DNA of 64,000 bases. Source: Adiantum capillus-veneris. Taxonomy: Eukaryota; Streptophyta; Polypodiopsida; Polypodiales; Pteridaceae. Under the pieces are notes generated by a model. The model did not search any database. It was not told where the DNA came from and saw only the letters and a program-made list of their open reading frames with translations. The translations under genes and the position numbers were made by a program. Position 1 is the first letter of the stretch. Each line of letters opens with the position of its first letter. The DNA lies in contig CM043958.1 in the NCBI GenBank assembly GCA_014529385.2, positions 80,504,025 through 80,568,024 on the forward strand, read 5' to 3'. Below are positions 42,688-53,663 of this stretch, in pieces.

Positions 42688-42777
42688 TGTCCATCGCATA
42701 GAAAGCACGACATGGACACTCCCACCGCATAGAAAGCAAGTCGTGGGTATCCACCGCATAAAAAGCAACTCGTGGAT
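42688..42777. repeat. Three tandem hairpin repeats, ~30-bp unit
   Basis: Each unit contains CGCATAGAAAGCA or a near copy, flanked by complementary arms. Copy 1 arms are TGTCCAT/ATGGACA, copy 2 CCCAC/GTGGG, copy 3 ATCCAC/GTGGAT. The arm sequences differ between copies while pairing is kept. Confidence 0.85.
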
Positions 42778-43067
42778 TCAAGAGCCCTTAACGAGGAACT
42801 CTGCCCCCTGTGATCAGTAGGGGGGTCAGGACTGATTCAACATTGGAAATAAAATGAACATGTCGAGCTAAATTTTCCTTAGCAGACATTCTTTCCTATT
42901 GCAAACAGCATACCCATCAATCATTTCTTTCCTACTTTAGACTTTAGTGTACAAATGAGTTCAGTGCCGAGGTTTCCGTCGGATTTCTCCAACATGTTTT
43001 GGGGATATGTTCATTCCTAACTAAACGTGTGCAATGTTAATTCAAACGACTTGAATATAATTATGAC

Positions 43068-43211
43068 CTACCTCTTCCATTTCTTCGTCAATTGCCCATG
43101 AGATGGCCGGTATTTGTTCGTCATGGGAGCTTTTCCCTTTCTATTGACATTGCTTGTTCCCGCCTCGCGGTCGTGGGCACCACCGAAGCGAGTTCTCTTA
43201 ACCGGGGCCAT
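43068..43211 (-). CDS. Small basic ORF, uncertain
   Basis: Reads MAPVKRTRFGGAHDREAGTS... and ends in KKWKR before a stop. The end overlaps a possible splice donor (AAGAG/GTAGGT), so it could be a first exon. Very basic and nuclear-localisation-like. No family recognised, and chance is quite possible. Confidence 0.2.
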   Translation of the reverse strand: MAPVKRTRFGGAHDREAGTSNVNRKGKAPMTNKYRPSHGQLTKKWKR

Positions 43212-44550
43212 TTTACTCACTACTTTAAATGATAAACTTGAAAAAGAGCTAAAGTCCGAGAGCATCATAACAAACCAATTGGCATATTAGAATCATTAAT
43301 GAATCCACCTTATGCAAGAGATTTGATTTTTCCTTCGAGACCTAGCAATTTTATGGGTAGTTCTTTTTTTGCCCTATGGGAACTAGCTCTAAGTTAATCA
43401 CTTGGCTTAGATGATTAAGAGATTCAGAATTTTACTAATTGATTTACAAGAGAGATGAAATAAGCGAGTTCAATCACTTCCCTAGAGCAATTTGAAGATG
43501 CAGAATTACCGCAGGCATGTGTGATGGAAAATTCTCTTCTTAATTGCCTAATGACGGTTTAATTTTCAGCCTTAATCACATTTTAATGTGAGAGAAGATT
43601 GAGTCTAATTTAATTGCAATACTATTGAATGATAAAAGAATGAATTCCATCAAATCTACTTTATTACCGGCGGTAGACAATTTATTAAGTATGCTGCCTA
43701 GAGAGAGAATCTTTCCTAATCAAGTATTAATCCTTGATTAAGGATGATGAATGGCTGCATAATTTAGCTAATTGAATGATGATTATGTAATGGAGTATAG
43801 CTATGTAAACTTAGAGAGCAGCTATTGGGAATTATAGCTAAAAGTAGGCATAGTAGACGAGAATTATGAAAGAGTAATGATGAGAATTAAGAAGAACCGT
43901 AATTAAACCATAATTAGGGGTTAAGAATCCTCTGATTTTTTTGATCCAATAAATCCTCAAGATGAGAATTTCGGCAGCACCTCCCTCCTTGCTTCTCCTT
44001 CAAAAACTATGTGTGTACCAGCAACACCTTCCCAAGGTGTGTGTAGGTGTGTGTGTGTGTGTGAGCACACCTTTAAATAGGCCTCCTCAAGTTGAAAATC
44101 GATCTGGGTTGCTATTTGCATCTGGGAGCCTCTCTAGTTAAGCATGGCAAGTCCAGTTGCCTACCCACCAAGTGTCCAGTTGGCTTGGTTAACTGACTCT
44201 TACACTTAGAAGCAAGCTTAGAAACTCTCCCAAGACTCCCACAAGGCAAGAGGGCGCCCCCTAGCTACTAAATCTGACCTGGAGTGGGCTGGAACCTGCT
44301 CCCACACAGCCTCGGGCCCCCGGGGCCTCCCTAGACAATTTTGGGAAAAATTGCTTTTAGGCTAAAACGAATCATACGAGTCGGATTTTGATGCCGAAAA
44401 TTGCTATAGCAAGCTCTAACTAAGGCGTACCGGCCCAAATACCTGCCATATTTAGCAGCCCCCGGGGTCCAAAAATGCATTTTTTGAAATACGGGGTACG
44501 GGTGCAATTTTTCGAGACGGTTAAAACTGGACGGGTCGGGTGACCAAAAA

Positions 44551-46143
44551 TGTCATAATAATCAATATCTAATTCTCCTAAATGATTTTCTCATATTAAA
44601 CTGATCATTTAATGTGGGGAAGTGCCAAGGGAGAAAAAGCTAGAATATTGGTTAAGTTAGCAGACCGGCCACAGTAGGGATCCAAAGGAGGGAAAATAGG
44701 GATCCAAAGGGGGGGGGCATCTGCAAAAGAGCCATGTGAAACAATGGGCTAAAAAGACCCTAAGGTTCAGCCCATTAAGACTTCCAAAATGCTAAGGTTC
44801 CAAAATTCAAAGGTTGTGTCCAAAGGTCAACCTTAGGGAAAATTGGATGCTTAGTGTGTGCCCCAAAAAGTCTTTCTACATCCCTACATGGGAGGGGGCG
44901 AGCCCCAAAGCTAGGGGATGAGAGAGAAAGCCACACACACACACAGGCTCCCTTTACACAAAGGGAATGAGGGACACATGTCAGCTCCCTAGGCCAGATG
45001 CCCACAAGGTGTGCCCAATTCCTATTGGAAGACCCTTGAAGTGGACCAATGAGAATTAGGCTAGAGTAAATCTAGTTTAATTAATTTAAAAACATTTAAT
45101 AAAAGAAACCAATAAGAATTAAGTGTCCTAGAAGACTATTGGGCAGTCTCCCAAGGGGTCCAATGAGCATTCAGGAGCCCCATGGCTTGCCTGATTCCTA
45201 TTGGCCAGGAGGCAAAGGGGTCCAATGAGAGTTTAGTTTAATTATTTAATTATCTAAAGCTCTCACAAAAGGGGAAAGGGGGACACATGTCAGAAGGCTA
45301 TCACTTATGCTGCTTAATCCCTATTGGCTTGACCTGGGGAGGTCCAATGAGGCAAAAGCTAGCCTAACTTAGCAGCTAGGGCTCGCCCAAGAGAGAGAGG
45401 GGGCTGATTTTTTCTTGGCATTGACACACACACACTCTCACACTTGACCATGTGTGAAGGGGAAAATACTCTATCTCCTCCCAAGCTTTAATGGAGAGCT
45501 CATCACCTACTCCAAGCTTGTGAGATAGAAGCCTACATCAACACTCTCTTGGCATGTGGATGCAAATCCAACCAAGAGCCAAGCTTCAATGCATGCTCAT
45601 CTTCTCTACCAAGCTAATTACTAAGCTAAGCTATGCTAATATGAGTGATTATGTGAGGAGATGTACTTCTTTCTCGTAAGATACTTCTTTTTCCTCTCAA
45701 TCTACTCTCATACCCTGCTAGCTCTCACCATCTTCGAAGGTGTGTGAGGTCTTGGGTCTGAGAACGGGGATAATTCAAGTTGTGTTTGATTAAGTGTTTT
45801 GCTTGGTGTATGAAGCTTCCATCTTCATTGCACTAGCTAGTCTTGAAGGAACACAAAGAATTGTATTGTACAATGTCTCTCTTGATGGGAGAAACCATAA
45901 TACAAAGCCTTTTGGAGGGGGGACCGGCTCCATGCAAATCCGGTCCTCAACTGTTGTCAATAGCTTAATTGCTCTCTCTTTTGAAAGTATTGTCGATGCT
46001 ATCTAACTAGGTGTTATGCTTTTTGTTGCTCTCTCCACCCAAGCACTCTTGTAATTCTCATTAGGAATCAACTCTAATGAAATGCTCACTATGTTCATGC
46101 TAATTTCCGCTACACATAAGATTTTAGGCCATTAAATGTTACA
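44551..46143 (+). repeat. 5' LTR of the young chromovirus
   Basis: TGTCATAATAATC...ATTAAATGTTACA, 1593 bp. Differs from the 3' LTR at one noticed site (end of the G-run near 44718). Confidence 0.96.
45024..45348. promoter_or_regulatory. Cluster of alternating CCAAT/ATTGG boxes in the LTR
   Basis: Nine motifs: ATTGG at 45024, 45138, 45200, 45323 and CCAAT at 45046, 45109, 45160, 45222, 45344. Most occur as ATTGG followed 20-25 bp later by CCAATGAG. CCAAT boxes bind NF-Y in eukaryotes. The cluster is repeated in the 3' LTR (about +7317) and in the degraded LTRs at 1-5.8 kb. Confidence 0.6.
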
Positions 46144-46144
46144 T

Positions 46145-46156
46145 TGGTATCAGAGC
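46145..46156 (+). promoter_or_regulatory. Primer-binding site, initiator-Met tRNA
   Basis: TGGTATCAGAGC one base after the LTR end. Confidence 0.95.
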
Positions 46157-46560
46157 TCAAGGTTTCTCTTTTCTTGCTCAAGAAGGGAGGTCCTCAAGCT
46201 AGCTACAAATGGTTGGTATTATTAATTGCCTGTGAGTAAGTAGAATAGGGATTTTTCAGCCTTTCAGTGCGCCTGCCTTTGTGCAGTTAACGGGGCATCA
46301 CCGTCGAGAGCTATGGTCTTAATAGTGGAGTCCTACGGGGCTTGCCTACGGCTTAACCACTATTGAGCTATTAGAAGCTTGACAGGAGCCGGTGCTGTTT
46401 TGGTGTCGAAAGACCCTCTCTTCTATTCCTTGCAATTAATGGTATTCGAGCCGCGGGTACAGTAGCTTGAGTGCTTTTTCTAAAGGGGTAAAGAGGAGTA
46501 GCAACTAGGGCTTGAAGTGCCAAAGTACACCTAAAAAGTTTACACCTAAAAGTTGTTAGA

Positions 46561-49500
46561 ATGGCTGACAATATTAAAGAGAGTGAAATTAATGTTGATA
46601 ACTTTGATTTTGCTCATGAGCAAGCTACTAATGATGCTTCAATGCTTGTTAATTATCTTGTTTCTAGGCTTCAACAAGCCATGGGCAATCCATCTCTCCA
46701 AAGTGAAGTGCAACGGCAGCTCCGTGCTCACGGGATTCTCCAAGCTCATCACCATGACGAGAGAACACCTAGGAAGCCTCCTTGTGAGACTACCAAAAGA
46801 GGTCTCTCTCCGATTCGGGAAGAAGAAGAGAATCCATATGAAGGGCTCAAGAACTTACTTCTTGATGATGCATCTCCTTCCCAAAGGAGAACTCAAGAGC
46901 CTCCACCGAAGGAACGAGAAAGAAGCGAGTCTCCCGCCACCTCGACGGAGATGGCTCCACGAAGACGGCGGGCTAAACGCTCTCCATCACCACCAAAGCG
47001 GAGAAGACCATCACACTCTTCTCCACGCCATAATTCAAAGAGGGATGATAAAAAGCAAGAGAAGAAAAAGGCGAGAAAGAGGACACCCTCTTCTCCATCT
47101 TCTTCATCCTCTTCCTCTTATGAAAGCTATGGTGAAGACGACAAAGATCAAGACAAGAAAAAGGCGAGAAAGAGGTCACCCTCTTCTCCACCTTCTTCAA
47201 ATTCTTCATCTTTTGAAGAAAGTGATGGTGCAACTTTTGAACCATCAAAAAGAAGAGGCCATAGGAAATCCTATGCCGCATGGAAGAGGTCGTCCAAGCT
47301 GAAGAAATTCAAAGAGGGAGGGAAGAGCATCTCTTTCCTTACCTATGATGGCACCTTCGGTGCTACCGACAAAGTTTTGGCCTTTATCCAGCAATTCGAT
47401 GCGGCGTTTGGAGATGAGGGCTTTACGGAGTCCTCTAAGCTACGCCATGTAGCTATGCACTTTCAAAAGTCCGCCAGACAATGGTGGTCTAGCCTACGAG
47501 CCAACGGTGAAGCTCCACGAACATGGAAGGCTTTAAGAGCTTCCATTATGAAGCAGTTTTTGGCCACCGATGCCAAAGACAATGTACTCACCGAATGGCG
47601 AAGCTTAAAGCTCTCTCCCAATGAATCCATCCACAAATATGTAGACAAGTTTTGGGACCTACAACTCAAAGCCACTGTCTTCAAAAAGTTGGATTTTGGA
47701 GAGCAAAAGCAACAATTTTGTGCGGGCTTAACCGAAGAAATGGCGGAGTATGTCAACTCCCAAAGGCCACGTACCATATCGGCGGTAATACACCATACTA
47801 TGGTGGCCTCGCGAATCAATTTCCAAACGGGGGGTAAAAGAAATAATAAGCCCCCGGAAAACAAAGGTTCCAATGAGCCTAAGGGGAAGGACAATGTCCA
47901 AAAGTCTCCTAAGGGCAATTCCAACAAAGCTAAAGAGAAGGGAGTTTACAAAGGAAAGAATAAACTCTCTCCTGAAGAGCTTGAGCGTTATCGTAAAGAT
48001 AACCGGTGTTTCAAGTGCGGCGAACAAGGGCATGCGTACCGCGCTTGTCCCCAAAAGAACAACCGCCAAGATCCTCCTAGAGCTTCTTTGGTTGAAATCC
48101 AAGAGGAGGAGATTCACCAAACTCACCACAAAGGATCTCCTCTATGCCATGCTTGGGGAAAGGTAAGAGAACATGATGCTTTTATTCTCTTTGACCCTGG
48201 TTCTACTCACAATTTCATATCTATGGAGTTAGCCACCAAGCTAGGCATACAATCCTACGAGATGGGAGATATCCTACCCGCAGACAGTGCCTTCAAGGGG
48301 CAAGAAGCTTCAGTCACTCCCTTAATCGGGAAATTGAGGCTTCATGTCCAAGGCTATGTGGACAAAGAGGATTTCTTTATCTCTCCTCTCAAGCATGAGG
48401 ATGTAATCCTAGGGGCACCATGGTTTGACCGTCTGGCTGCCCATGTTAAATTTCCTGAAAGGAGAATCTCCTTTAAGTTCAGGGAAAAGGACATGTATAT
48501 AGATGCTAGGGAGATGGGTAACACCATCCCCATTGTACATACACCAGCTTTCAACAAGTCAATAAAGAGCTCTATTTCCGTGTACATGATTTTTGTTAAA
48601 GATTCTCAAAATGAACCTAATGCTTTAGCAAAAGAAAATAAAAGCAACCAAAAGGAATTAGAGTTATCCAATTTTCTCAAGGGGTTTCAAGATGTCTTTA
48701 TTGACGACATCCCTTCTGAGCTACCTCCTAAACGAGGTAATGACGACCATGCAATTGAACTTCTTCCAGGAAGTTCACCGCCTAACAAACCTCCTTATAG
48801 AGTTTCTCAAGCTCAACAAGAGGAGATTATGCGGCAAGTGCATGAGTTAATTGAGAAGGGCATGGTTAGGCCTAGCTCATCTCCATTTTGCTCACCTGTG
48901 CTATTAGTGCAAAAGAAAGACGGCACATATCGTATGTGTGTCGACTATAGAGCACTAAATAGGATCACTATCAAGAATAGGTTTCCCGTTCCACGGGTAG
49001 AAGACCTATTTGATAAGCTACAAGGATCAACCTACTTCAGTAGGATTGACCTAAAAAGTGGCTATCATCAAATAAGGATAGTTGATCAAGACATTGTCAA
49101 GACCGCATTTCGTACTACATTTGGTCTTTACGAATACATTGTCATGCCTTTTGGCTTGACTAATGCACCAGCCACATTTAACCGCTTGATGGAGAAGCTG
49201 TTCAGACCTCATCGAACCTTCACTGGAGTGTTCTTTGATGATATTATCATCTACTCTAATTCATTAGAGGAACACAAGCAACACCTCCAGGTAATATTTC
49301 AAGTTTTAAGAGAGAATAAACTTTATGTTAATCGAAAGAAAAGTGAATTTTTCTTGCAAGAGATTCAATATTTAGGTCACATTATCTCTCAAGATGGAAT
49401 CCAAATGGATCCATCCAAGTTAGAGGTAATAAAAGGATGGCCTAAACCAAGGAATCTTCATGAACTAAGAAGCTTTATAGGTATGTGTGCATACTATAGA

Positions 49501-51510
49501 CGCTTCATAGAAAAGTTCTCACAAATTGCGGGACCATTACATGACCTAACAAAGAAAAATGTTAGGTATACGTGGTCTGCTAAGGAGAACAATGCTTTCG
49601 AAAAGCTTAGAGAAAAGCTTATCTCTCAACCTGTGCTTACACTACCGGATCTCTCAAAACCATTTGAGGTCAAATGTGATGCTTGTGGTGATTGCCTTGG
49701 GGCTGTTTTGCTCCAAGAAGGGCACGCCATAGGCTATGAGAGTCGAAGGCTCGACCCTGTTGAGCAAGCTCTAGGCATATACGAAAAAGAACTCCTTGCA
49801 GTTCTACATGCCTTAGACTCATGGAAGCACTATTTATTGGGGACTCCTTTCATTCTGCGAACGGATCACCAAAGTCTTAAGTACTTCATGACGCAGACCA
49901 AGCTCTCCGACAAACAAATGAGGTGGGCAAATTTCCTTTCGCAATTTCATTTTCATATTGCTCACATTGCTGGCAAGCATAATCAAGTAGCCGATGCACT
50001 CTCAAGACGACTGAGAGTGAATGCGGTTTCCATAGCAACTCACAATGATCTATCTTCAATGATAGATGAGTATGCTATTGATCCCGATTTTAGAGATGTG
50101 ATTTCAGCCCTTGCATTAGGGAAGAAAGAAGAACCATTTACTTTACAAGATGGTTATCTTCTCTATGGCAATAGACTATGCGTTACTAACTCACTACGTG
50201 AGAAAGTAATGTATGAATCTCATGCTCCCCCATATGCGGGGCATAGAGGGATTCAGTCTACCCTAAAGGGAATTGAAACATATTTCTATTGGCCTACCAT
50301 GAAAGTGAACATACATGAGTATGTTTCCAAATGTGTGGTATGTCAAAAGACAGAATTTGATAGAGGGAAGCAACTTGGATTTCTTCAACCCTTGCCAATC
50401 CCTAATTCACCATGGGAGAGCATATCCATGGATTTTATCTTTGGATTGCCTAAGTCTATCCATGGGAATACGGGAATATGGACGATAGTAGACAGGTTCA
50501 GTAAACAAGCTCATTTTATACCTGTCAAAAAGACTATCAAAGCCCATCAAATGGCAACCCTCTTCATTTCACAAATTTTCAAGTACCATGGCTTGCCAAT
50601 GTCCATAGTGTCGGATAGAGATCCTAGAATGACCAGTAATTTCTGGAAGGGTCTCTTTGAGAATTTAGGAACAAGGCTAAACTTCTCTTCGGCCTATCAT
50701 CCACAAACTGATGGCCAAAGTGAAATAGCTAACCTAACTATTCTCGATCTACTAAAAGCCTATGTAACGGAAGTAGATCAAAGATCCCAATGGGAGAAGT
50801 ACTTACCCTTAGTAGAGTATGCTTACAATAACACTGTACATACTTCTACAGGAAAAGCACCTTTCGAGGTAATTGAGGGAAGATCAAAAAGTCCCTTGCT
50901 ACTTAAGGTACATGGGAAGATCTTCGCTGCAGATGAGTATAGCCGAGACCTACAACAATCTTTCCAAAAGATTAAGGATGCTATCTCTATCTCACAGCAA
51001 AGGCAAAAGGCTGCTGCTGACAAGCACAGAAGAGCCCAAGCCTTTAAAGAAAACGATTGGGTCTTGTTAAAGTTTCCTAAGGCTCGATTAAGGCACACAA
51101 CGGGCAAGAATCCTACGGGCCACCAAAAGTACTATGCTAAACTAGCAAAAAGGTACTATGGTCCCTTCCAGATTCTTAGGCCAATCAATGAGATGGCCTA
51201 TCAACTTAAGTTGCCCAATCATTGGCTCATACACAATGCTTTTCATGTGAGCCTCTTAAAGCCTTACAAAGGAGAGCCACCTCAAGAACCAACTATTGAA
51301 GACCCACCGGAGATCGAGGACCACGAGGAGGTGCTGCAGCCCGAGTCCATTCTCCGACATGAAGACAAGGTATTAAGAGGCGGTAAGACTATCCGACGAT
51401 ATCTTATTAAGTTTAAGAATTATCCTTTTGAAGATGCTAGATGGATGCAAGGCATACAATTAAAGGATAACCTAAACCTTGTCAATGCTTACAATGCTTC
51501 CCAAGAGTAA
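46561..51510 (+). CDS. Chromovirus gag-pol polyprotein, intact
   Basis: 1649 codons in one frame. An N-terminal gag has an Arg/Ser-rich segment (~90-225) and a gag core (~245-430). The zinc knuckle is CFKCGEQGHAYRAC (C483, C486, H491, C496). The protease motif is FDPGSTHNFIS, with DPG at 545-547 where DSG or DTG is usual. RT spans ~750-940 with VFFDDIIIYS (D893, D894). RNase H includes CDACGDCLGAVLL, YEKELLAVLHA and RTDHQSL. Integrase has H1221, H1228, C1258, C1261 and D1291, D1352, E1388 (35 residues between the last two). GPY/F is at ~1532 and a chromodomain-like end (YLIKFKNYPFEDARW) at ~1614-1627. The start fits the first ATG of the frame, and degraded copies share it. Fused gag-pol is common in plant chromoviruses. 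Confidence 0.96.
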   Translation: MADNIKESEINVDNFDFAHEQATNDASMLVNYLVSRLQQAMGNPSLQSEVQRQLRAHGILQAHHHDERTPRKPPCETTKRGLSPIREEEENPYEGLKNLLLDDASPSQRRTQEPPPKERERSESPATSTEMAPRRRRAKRSPSPPKRRRPSHSSPRHNSKRDDKKQEKKKARKRTPSSPSSSSSSSYESYGEDDKDQDKKKARKRSPSSPPSSNSSSFEESDGATFEPSKRRGHRKSYAAWKRSSKLKKFKEGGKSISFLTYDGTFGATDKVLAFIQQFDAAFGDEGFTESSKLRHVAMHFQKSARQWWSSLRANGEAPRTWKALRASIMKQFLATDAKDNVLTEWRSLKLSPNESIHKYVDKFWDLQLKATVFKKLDFGEQKQQFCAGLTEEMAEYVNSQRPRTISAVIHHTMVASRINFQTGGKRNNKPPENKGSNEPKGKDNVQKSPKGNSNKAKEKGVYKGKNKLSPEELERYRKDNRCFKCGEQGHAYRACPQKNNRQDPPRASLVEIQEEEIHQTHHKGSPLCHAWGKVREHDAFILFDPGSTHNFISMELATKLGIQSYEMGDILPADSAFKGQEASVTPLIGKLRLHVQGYVDKEDFFISPLKHEDVILGAPWFDRLAAHVKFPERRISFKFREKDMYIDAREMGNTIPIVHTPAFNKSIKSSISVYMIFVKDSQNEPNALAKENKSNQKELELSNFLKGFQDVFIDDIPSELPPKRGNDDHAIELLPGSSPPNKPPYRVSQAQQEEIMRQVHELIEKGMVRPSSSPFCSPVLLVQKKDGTYRMCVDYRALNRITIKNRFPVPRVEDLFDKLQGSTYFSRIDLKSGYHQIRIVDQDIVKTAFRTTFGLYEYIVMPFGLTNAPATFNRLMEKLFRPHRTFTGVFFDDIIIYSNSLEEHKQHLQVIFQVLRENKLYVNRKKSEFFLQEIQYLGHIISQDGIQMDPSKLEVIKGWPKPRNLHELRSFIGMCAYYRRFIEKFSQIAGPLHDLTKKNVRYTWSAKENNAFEKLREKLISQPVLTLPDLSKPFEVKCDACGDCLGAVLLQEGHAIGYESRRLDPVEQALGIYEKELLAVLHALDSWKHYLLGTPFILRTDHQSLKYFMTQTKLSDKQMRWANFLSQFHFHIAHIAGKHNQVADALSRRLRVNAVSIATHNDLSSMIDEYAIDPDFRDVISALALGKKEEPFTLQDGYLLYGNRLCVTNSLREKVMYESHAPPYAGHRGIQSTLKGIETYFYWPTMKVNIHEYVSKCVVCQKTEFDRGKQLGFLQPLPIPNSPWESISMDFIFGLPKSIHGNTGIWTIVDRFSKQAHFIPVKKTIKAHQMATLFISQIFKYHGLPMSIVSDRDPRMTSNFWKGLFENLGTRLNFSSAYHPQTDGQSEIANLTILDLLKAYVTEVDQRSQWEKYLPLVEYAYNNTVHTSTGKAPFEVIEGRSKSPLLLKVHGKIFAADEYSRDLQQSFQKIKDAISISQQRQKAAADKHRRAQAFKENDWVLLKFPKARLRHTTGKNPTGHQKYYAKLAKRYYGPFQILRPINEMAYQLKLPNHWLIHNAFHVSLLKPYKGEPPQEPTIEDPPEIEDHEEVLQPESILRHEDKVLRGGKTIRRYLIKFKNYPFEDARWMQGIQLKDNLNLVNAYNASQE

Positions 51511-51853
51511 GCAAATGTACAAAATGTTAAAAATGAACAAAAAATTTTGTCTTATAAGACTCTCTTTTTCTTTATTTGTGCACAAAAATGAAGTAGTATG
51601 CATGCTTAGATCAAGTTTGCGGAGACGACGTCTCCCGAACACCAAGTAGAGCTTGTCACTCTACTATGGAAGACTGATAGGACTAATGTGCAGACATGCT
51701 TGCGGCAGCCTCAGGCTCTCAAGCGCCAAATGGACTAGTCATCCATTATGGAATGATGTCGTAGGGTAACATAGGGATCCTCTACCCGCTAAGAAAAGGA
51801 CTCATGCATATGCTTTATCTTCTCTACACCATAGTCGAGGACGACTATGATTT
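51511..51853 (+). other. 3' untranslated region of the young chromovirus
   Basis: About 340 bp between the pol stop and the polypurine tract. No second ORF. Confidence 0.8.
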
Positions 51854-51867
51854 CAAGAGAGAGGTAA
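51854..51867 (+). promoter_or_regulatory. Polypurine tract
   Basis: CAAGAGAGAGGTAA immediately before the 3' LTR, preceded by 'gtcgaggacgactatgattt', a context typical of plant chromoviruses. Confidence 0.8.
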
Positions 51868-53460
51868 TGTCATAATAATCAATATCTAATTCTCCTAAAT
51901 GATTTTCTCATATTAAACTGATCATTTAATGTGGGGAAGTGCCAAGGGAGAAAAAGCTAGAATATTGGTTAAGTTAGCAGACCGGCCACAGTAGGGATCC
52001 AAAGGAGGGAAAATAGGGATCCAAAGGGGGGGGCCATCTGCAAAAGAGCCATGTGAAACAATGGGCTAAAAAGACCCTAAGGTTCAGCCCATTAAGACTT
52101 CCAAAATGCTAAGGTTCCAAAATTCAAAGGTTGTGTCCAAAGGTCAACCTTAGGGAAAATTGGATGCTTAGTGTGTGCCCCAAAAAGTCTTTCTACATCC
52201 CTACATGGGAGGGGGCGAGCCCCAAAGCTAGGGGATGAGAGAGAAAGCCACACACACACACAGGCTCCCTTTACACAAAGGGAATGAGGGACACATGTCA
52301 GCTCCCTAGGCCAGATGCCCACAAGGTGTGCCCAATTCCTATTGGAAGACCCTTGAAGTGGACCAATGAGAATTAGGCTAGAGTAAATCTAGTTTAATTA
52401 ATTTAAAAACATTTAATAAAAGAAACCAATAAGAATTAAGTGTCCTAGAAGACTATTGGGCAGTCTCCCAAGGGGTCCAATGAGCATTCAGGAGCCCCAT
52501 GGCTTGCCTGATTCCTATTGGCCAGGAGGCAAAGGGGTCCAATGAGAGTTTAGTTTAATTATTTAATTATCTAAAGCTCTCACAAAAGGGGAAAGGGGGA
52601 CACATGTCAGAAGGCTATCACTTATGCTGCTTAATCCCTATTGGCTTGACCTGGGGAGGTCCAATGAGGCAAAAGCTAGCCTAACTTAGCAGCTAGGGCT
52701 CGCCCAAGAGAGAGAGGGGGCTGATTTTTTCTTGGCATTGACACACACACACTCTCACACTTGACCATGTGTGAAGGGGAAAATACTCTATCTCCTCCCA
52801 AGCTTTAATGGAGAGCTCATCACCTACTCCAAGCTTGTGAGATAGAAGCCTACATCAACACTCTCTTGGCATGTGGATGCAAATCCAACCAAGAGCCAAG
52901 CTTCAATGCATGCTCATCTTCTCTACCAAGCTAATTACTAAGCTAAGCTATGCTAATATGAGTGATTATGTGAGGAGATGTACTTCTTTCTCGTAAGATA
53001 CTTCTTTTTCCTCTCAATCTACTCTCATACCCTGCTAGCTCTCACCATCTTCGAAGGTGTGTGAGGTCTTGGGTCTGAGAACGGGGATAATTCAAGTTGT
53101 GTTTGATTAAGTGTTTTGCTTGGTGTATGAAGCTTCCATCTTCATTGCACTAGCTAGTCTTGAAGGAACACAAAGAATTGTATTGTACAATGTCTCTCTT
53201 GATGGGAGAAACCATAATACAAAGCCTTTTGGAGGGGGGACCGGCTCCATGCAAATCCGGTCCTCAACTGTTGTCAATAGCTTAATTGCTCTCTCTTTTG
53301 AAAGTATTGTCGATGCTATCTAACTAGGTGTTATGCTTTTTGTTGCTCTCTCCACCCAAGCACTCTTGTAATTCTCATTAGGAATCAACTCTAATGAAAT
53401 GCTCACTATGTTCATGCTAATTTCCGCTACACATAAGATTTTAGGCCATTAAATGTTACA
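51868..53460 (+). repeat. 3' LTR of the young chromovirus
   Basis: 1593 bp, same length as the 5' LTR, followed by the AAAAA target duplication. Confidence 0.96.
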
Positions 53461-53465
53461 AAAAA

Positions 53466-53632
53466 CTTACTATTTTTTTTTACAATAATTATTTTAATTC
53501 ACATTTCGAAGCTTTAAAACATTCTAAACATCATGGCACTGACAGAATTTGGAAAACTGCTAAAAATAGTAACTTTTTCCATTATGTTCATTTGAAGGTA
53601 CAATGGTGCTCTTTGGGGTCAGAGACCTTACA
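53466..53632 (-). repeat. 5' piece of the older chromovirus 3' LTR
   Basis: The minus strand starts TGTAAGGTCTCTGACCCC directly after the purine tract TTGGGGAGGT. The rest of the LTR continues left of 44550. Confidence 0.75.
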
Positions 53633-53663
53633 ACCTCCCCAATATGAAAAATTTGAGATGTCC

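Larger units (their letters stand above)
41378..44550. other. Non-coding; probably LTR sequence of neighbouring older elements
   Basis: No gene of known type. The right end (up to 44550) must be contiguous with 53466-53632, which is LTR of the older minus chromovirus, because the young element at 44551 is inserted there. A 'tgtaagcccc' at 41911 is a possible far end of that LTR. The first few hundred bases may instead belong to the Tat-like LTR. The assignment is inference. Confidence 0.4.
44551..53460 (+). mobile_element. Complete young Ty3/gypsy chromovirus, 8910 bp
   Basis: Two 1593-bp LTRs (44551-46143, 51868-53460), offset exactly 7317 bp, with one difference noticed. Target duplication is AAAAA (44546-44550, 53461-53465). 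It has an initiator-Met primer-binding site, a polypurine tract and an unbroken 1649-codon gag-pol with a C-terminal chromodomain. All catalytic motifs look intact, so this copy may be competent or was very recently. It inserted into the LTR of the older minus-strand chromovirus. Degraded copies of the family fill 1-5.8 kb. Confidence 0.97.

Noticed and set aside
44775-45005. ORF present twice (44775-45005 and 52092-52322), suggesting a conserved gene
   Set aside because: It is duplicated only because it lies in the two LTRs of one element.
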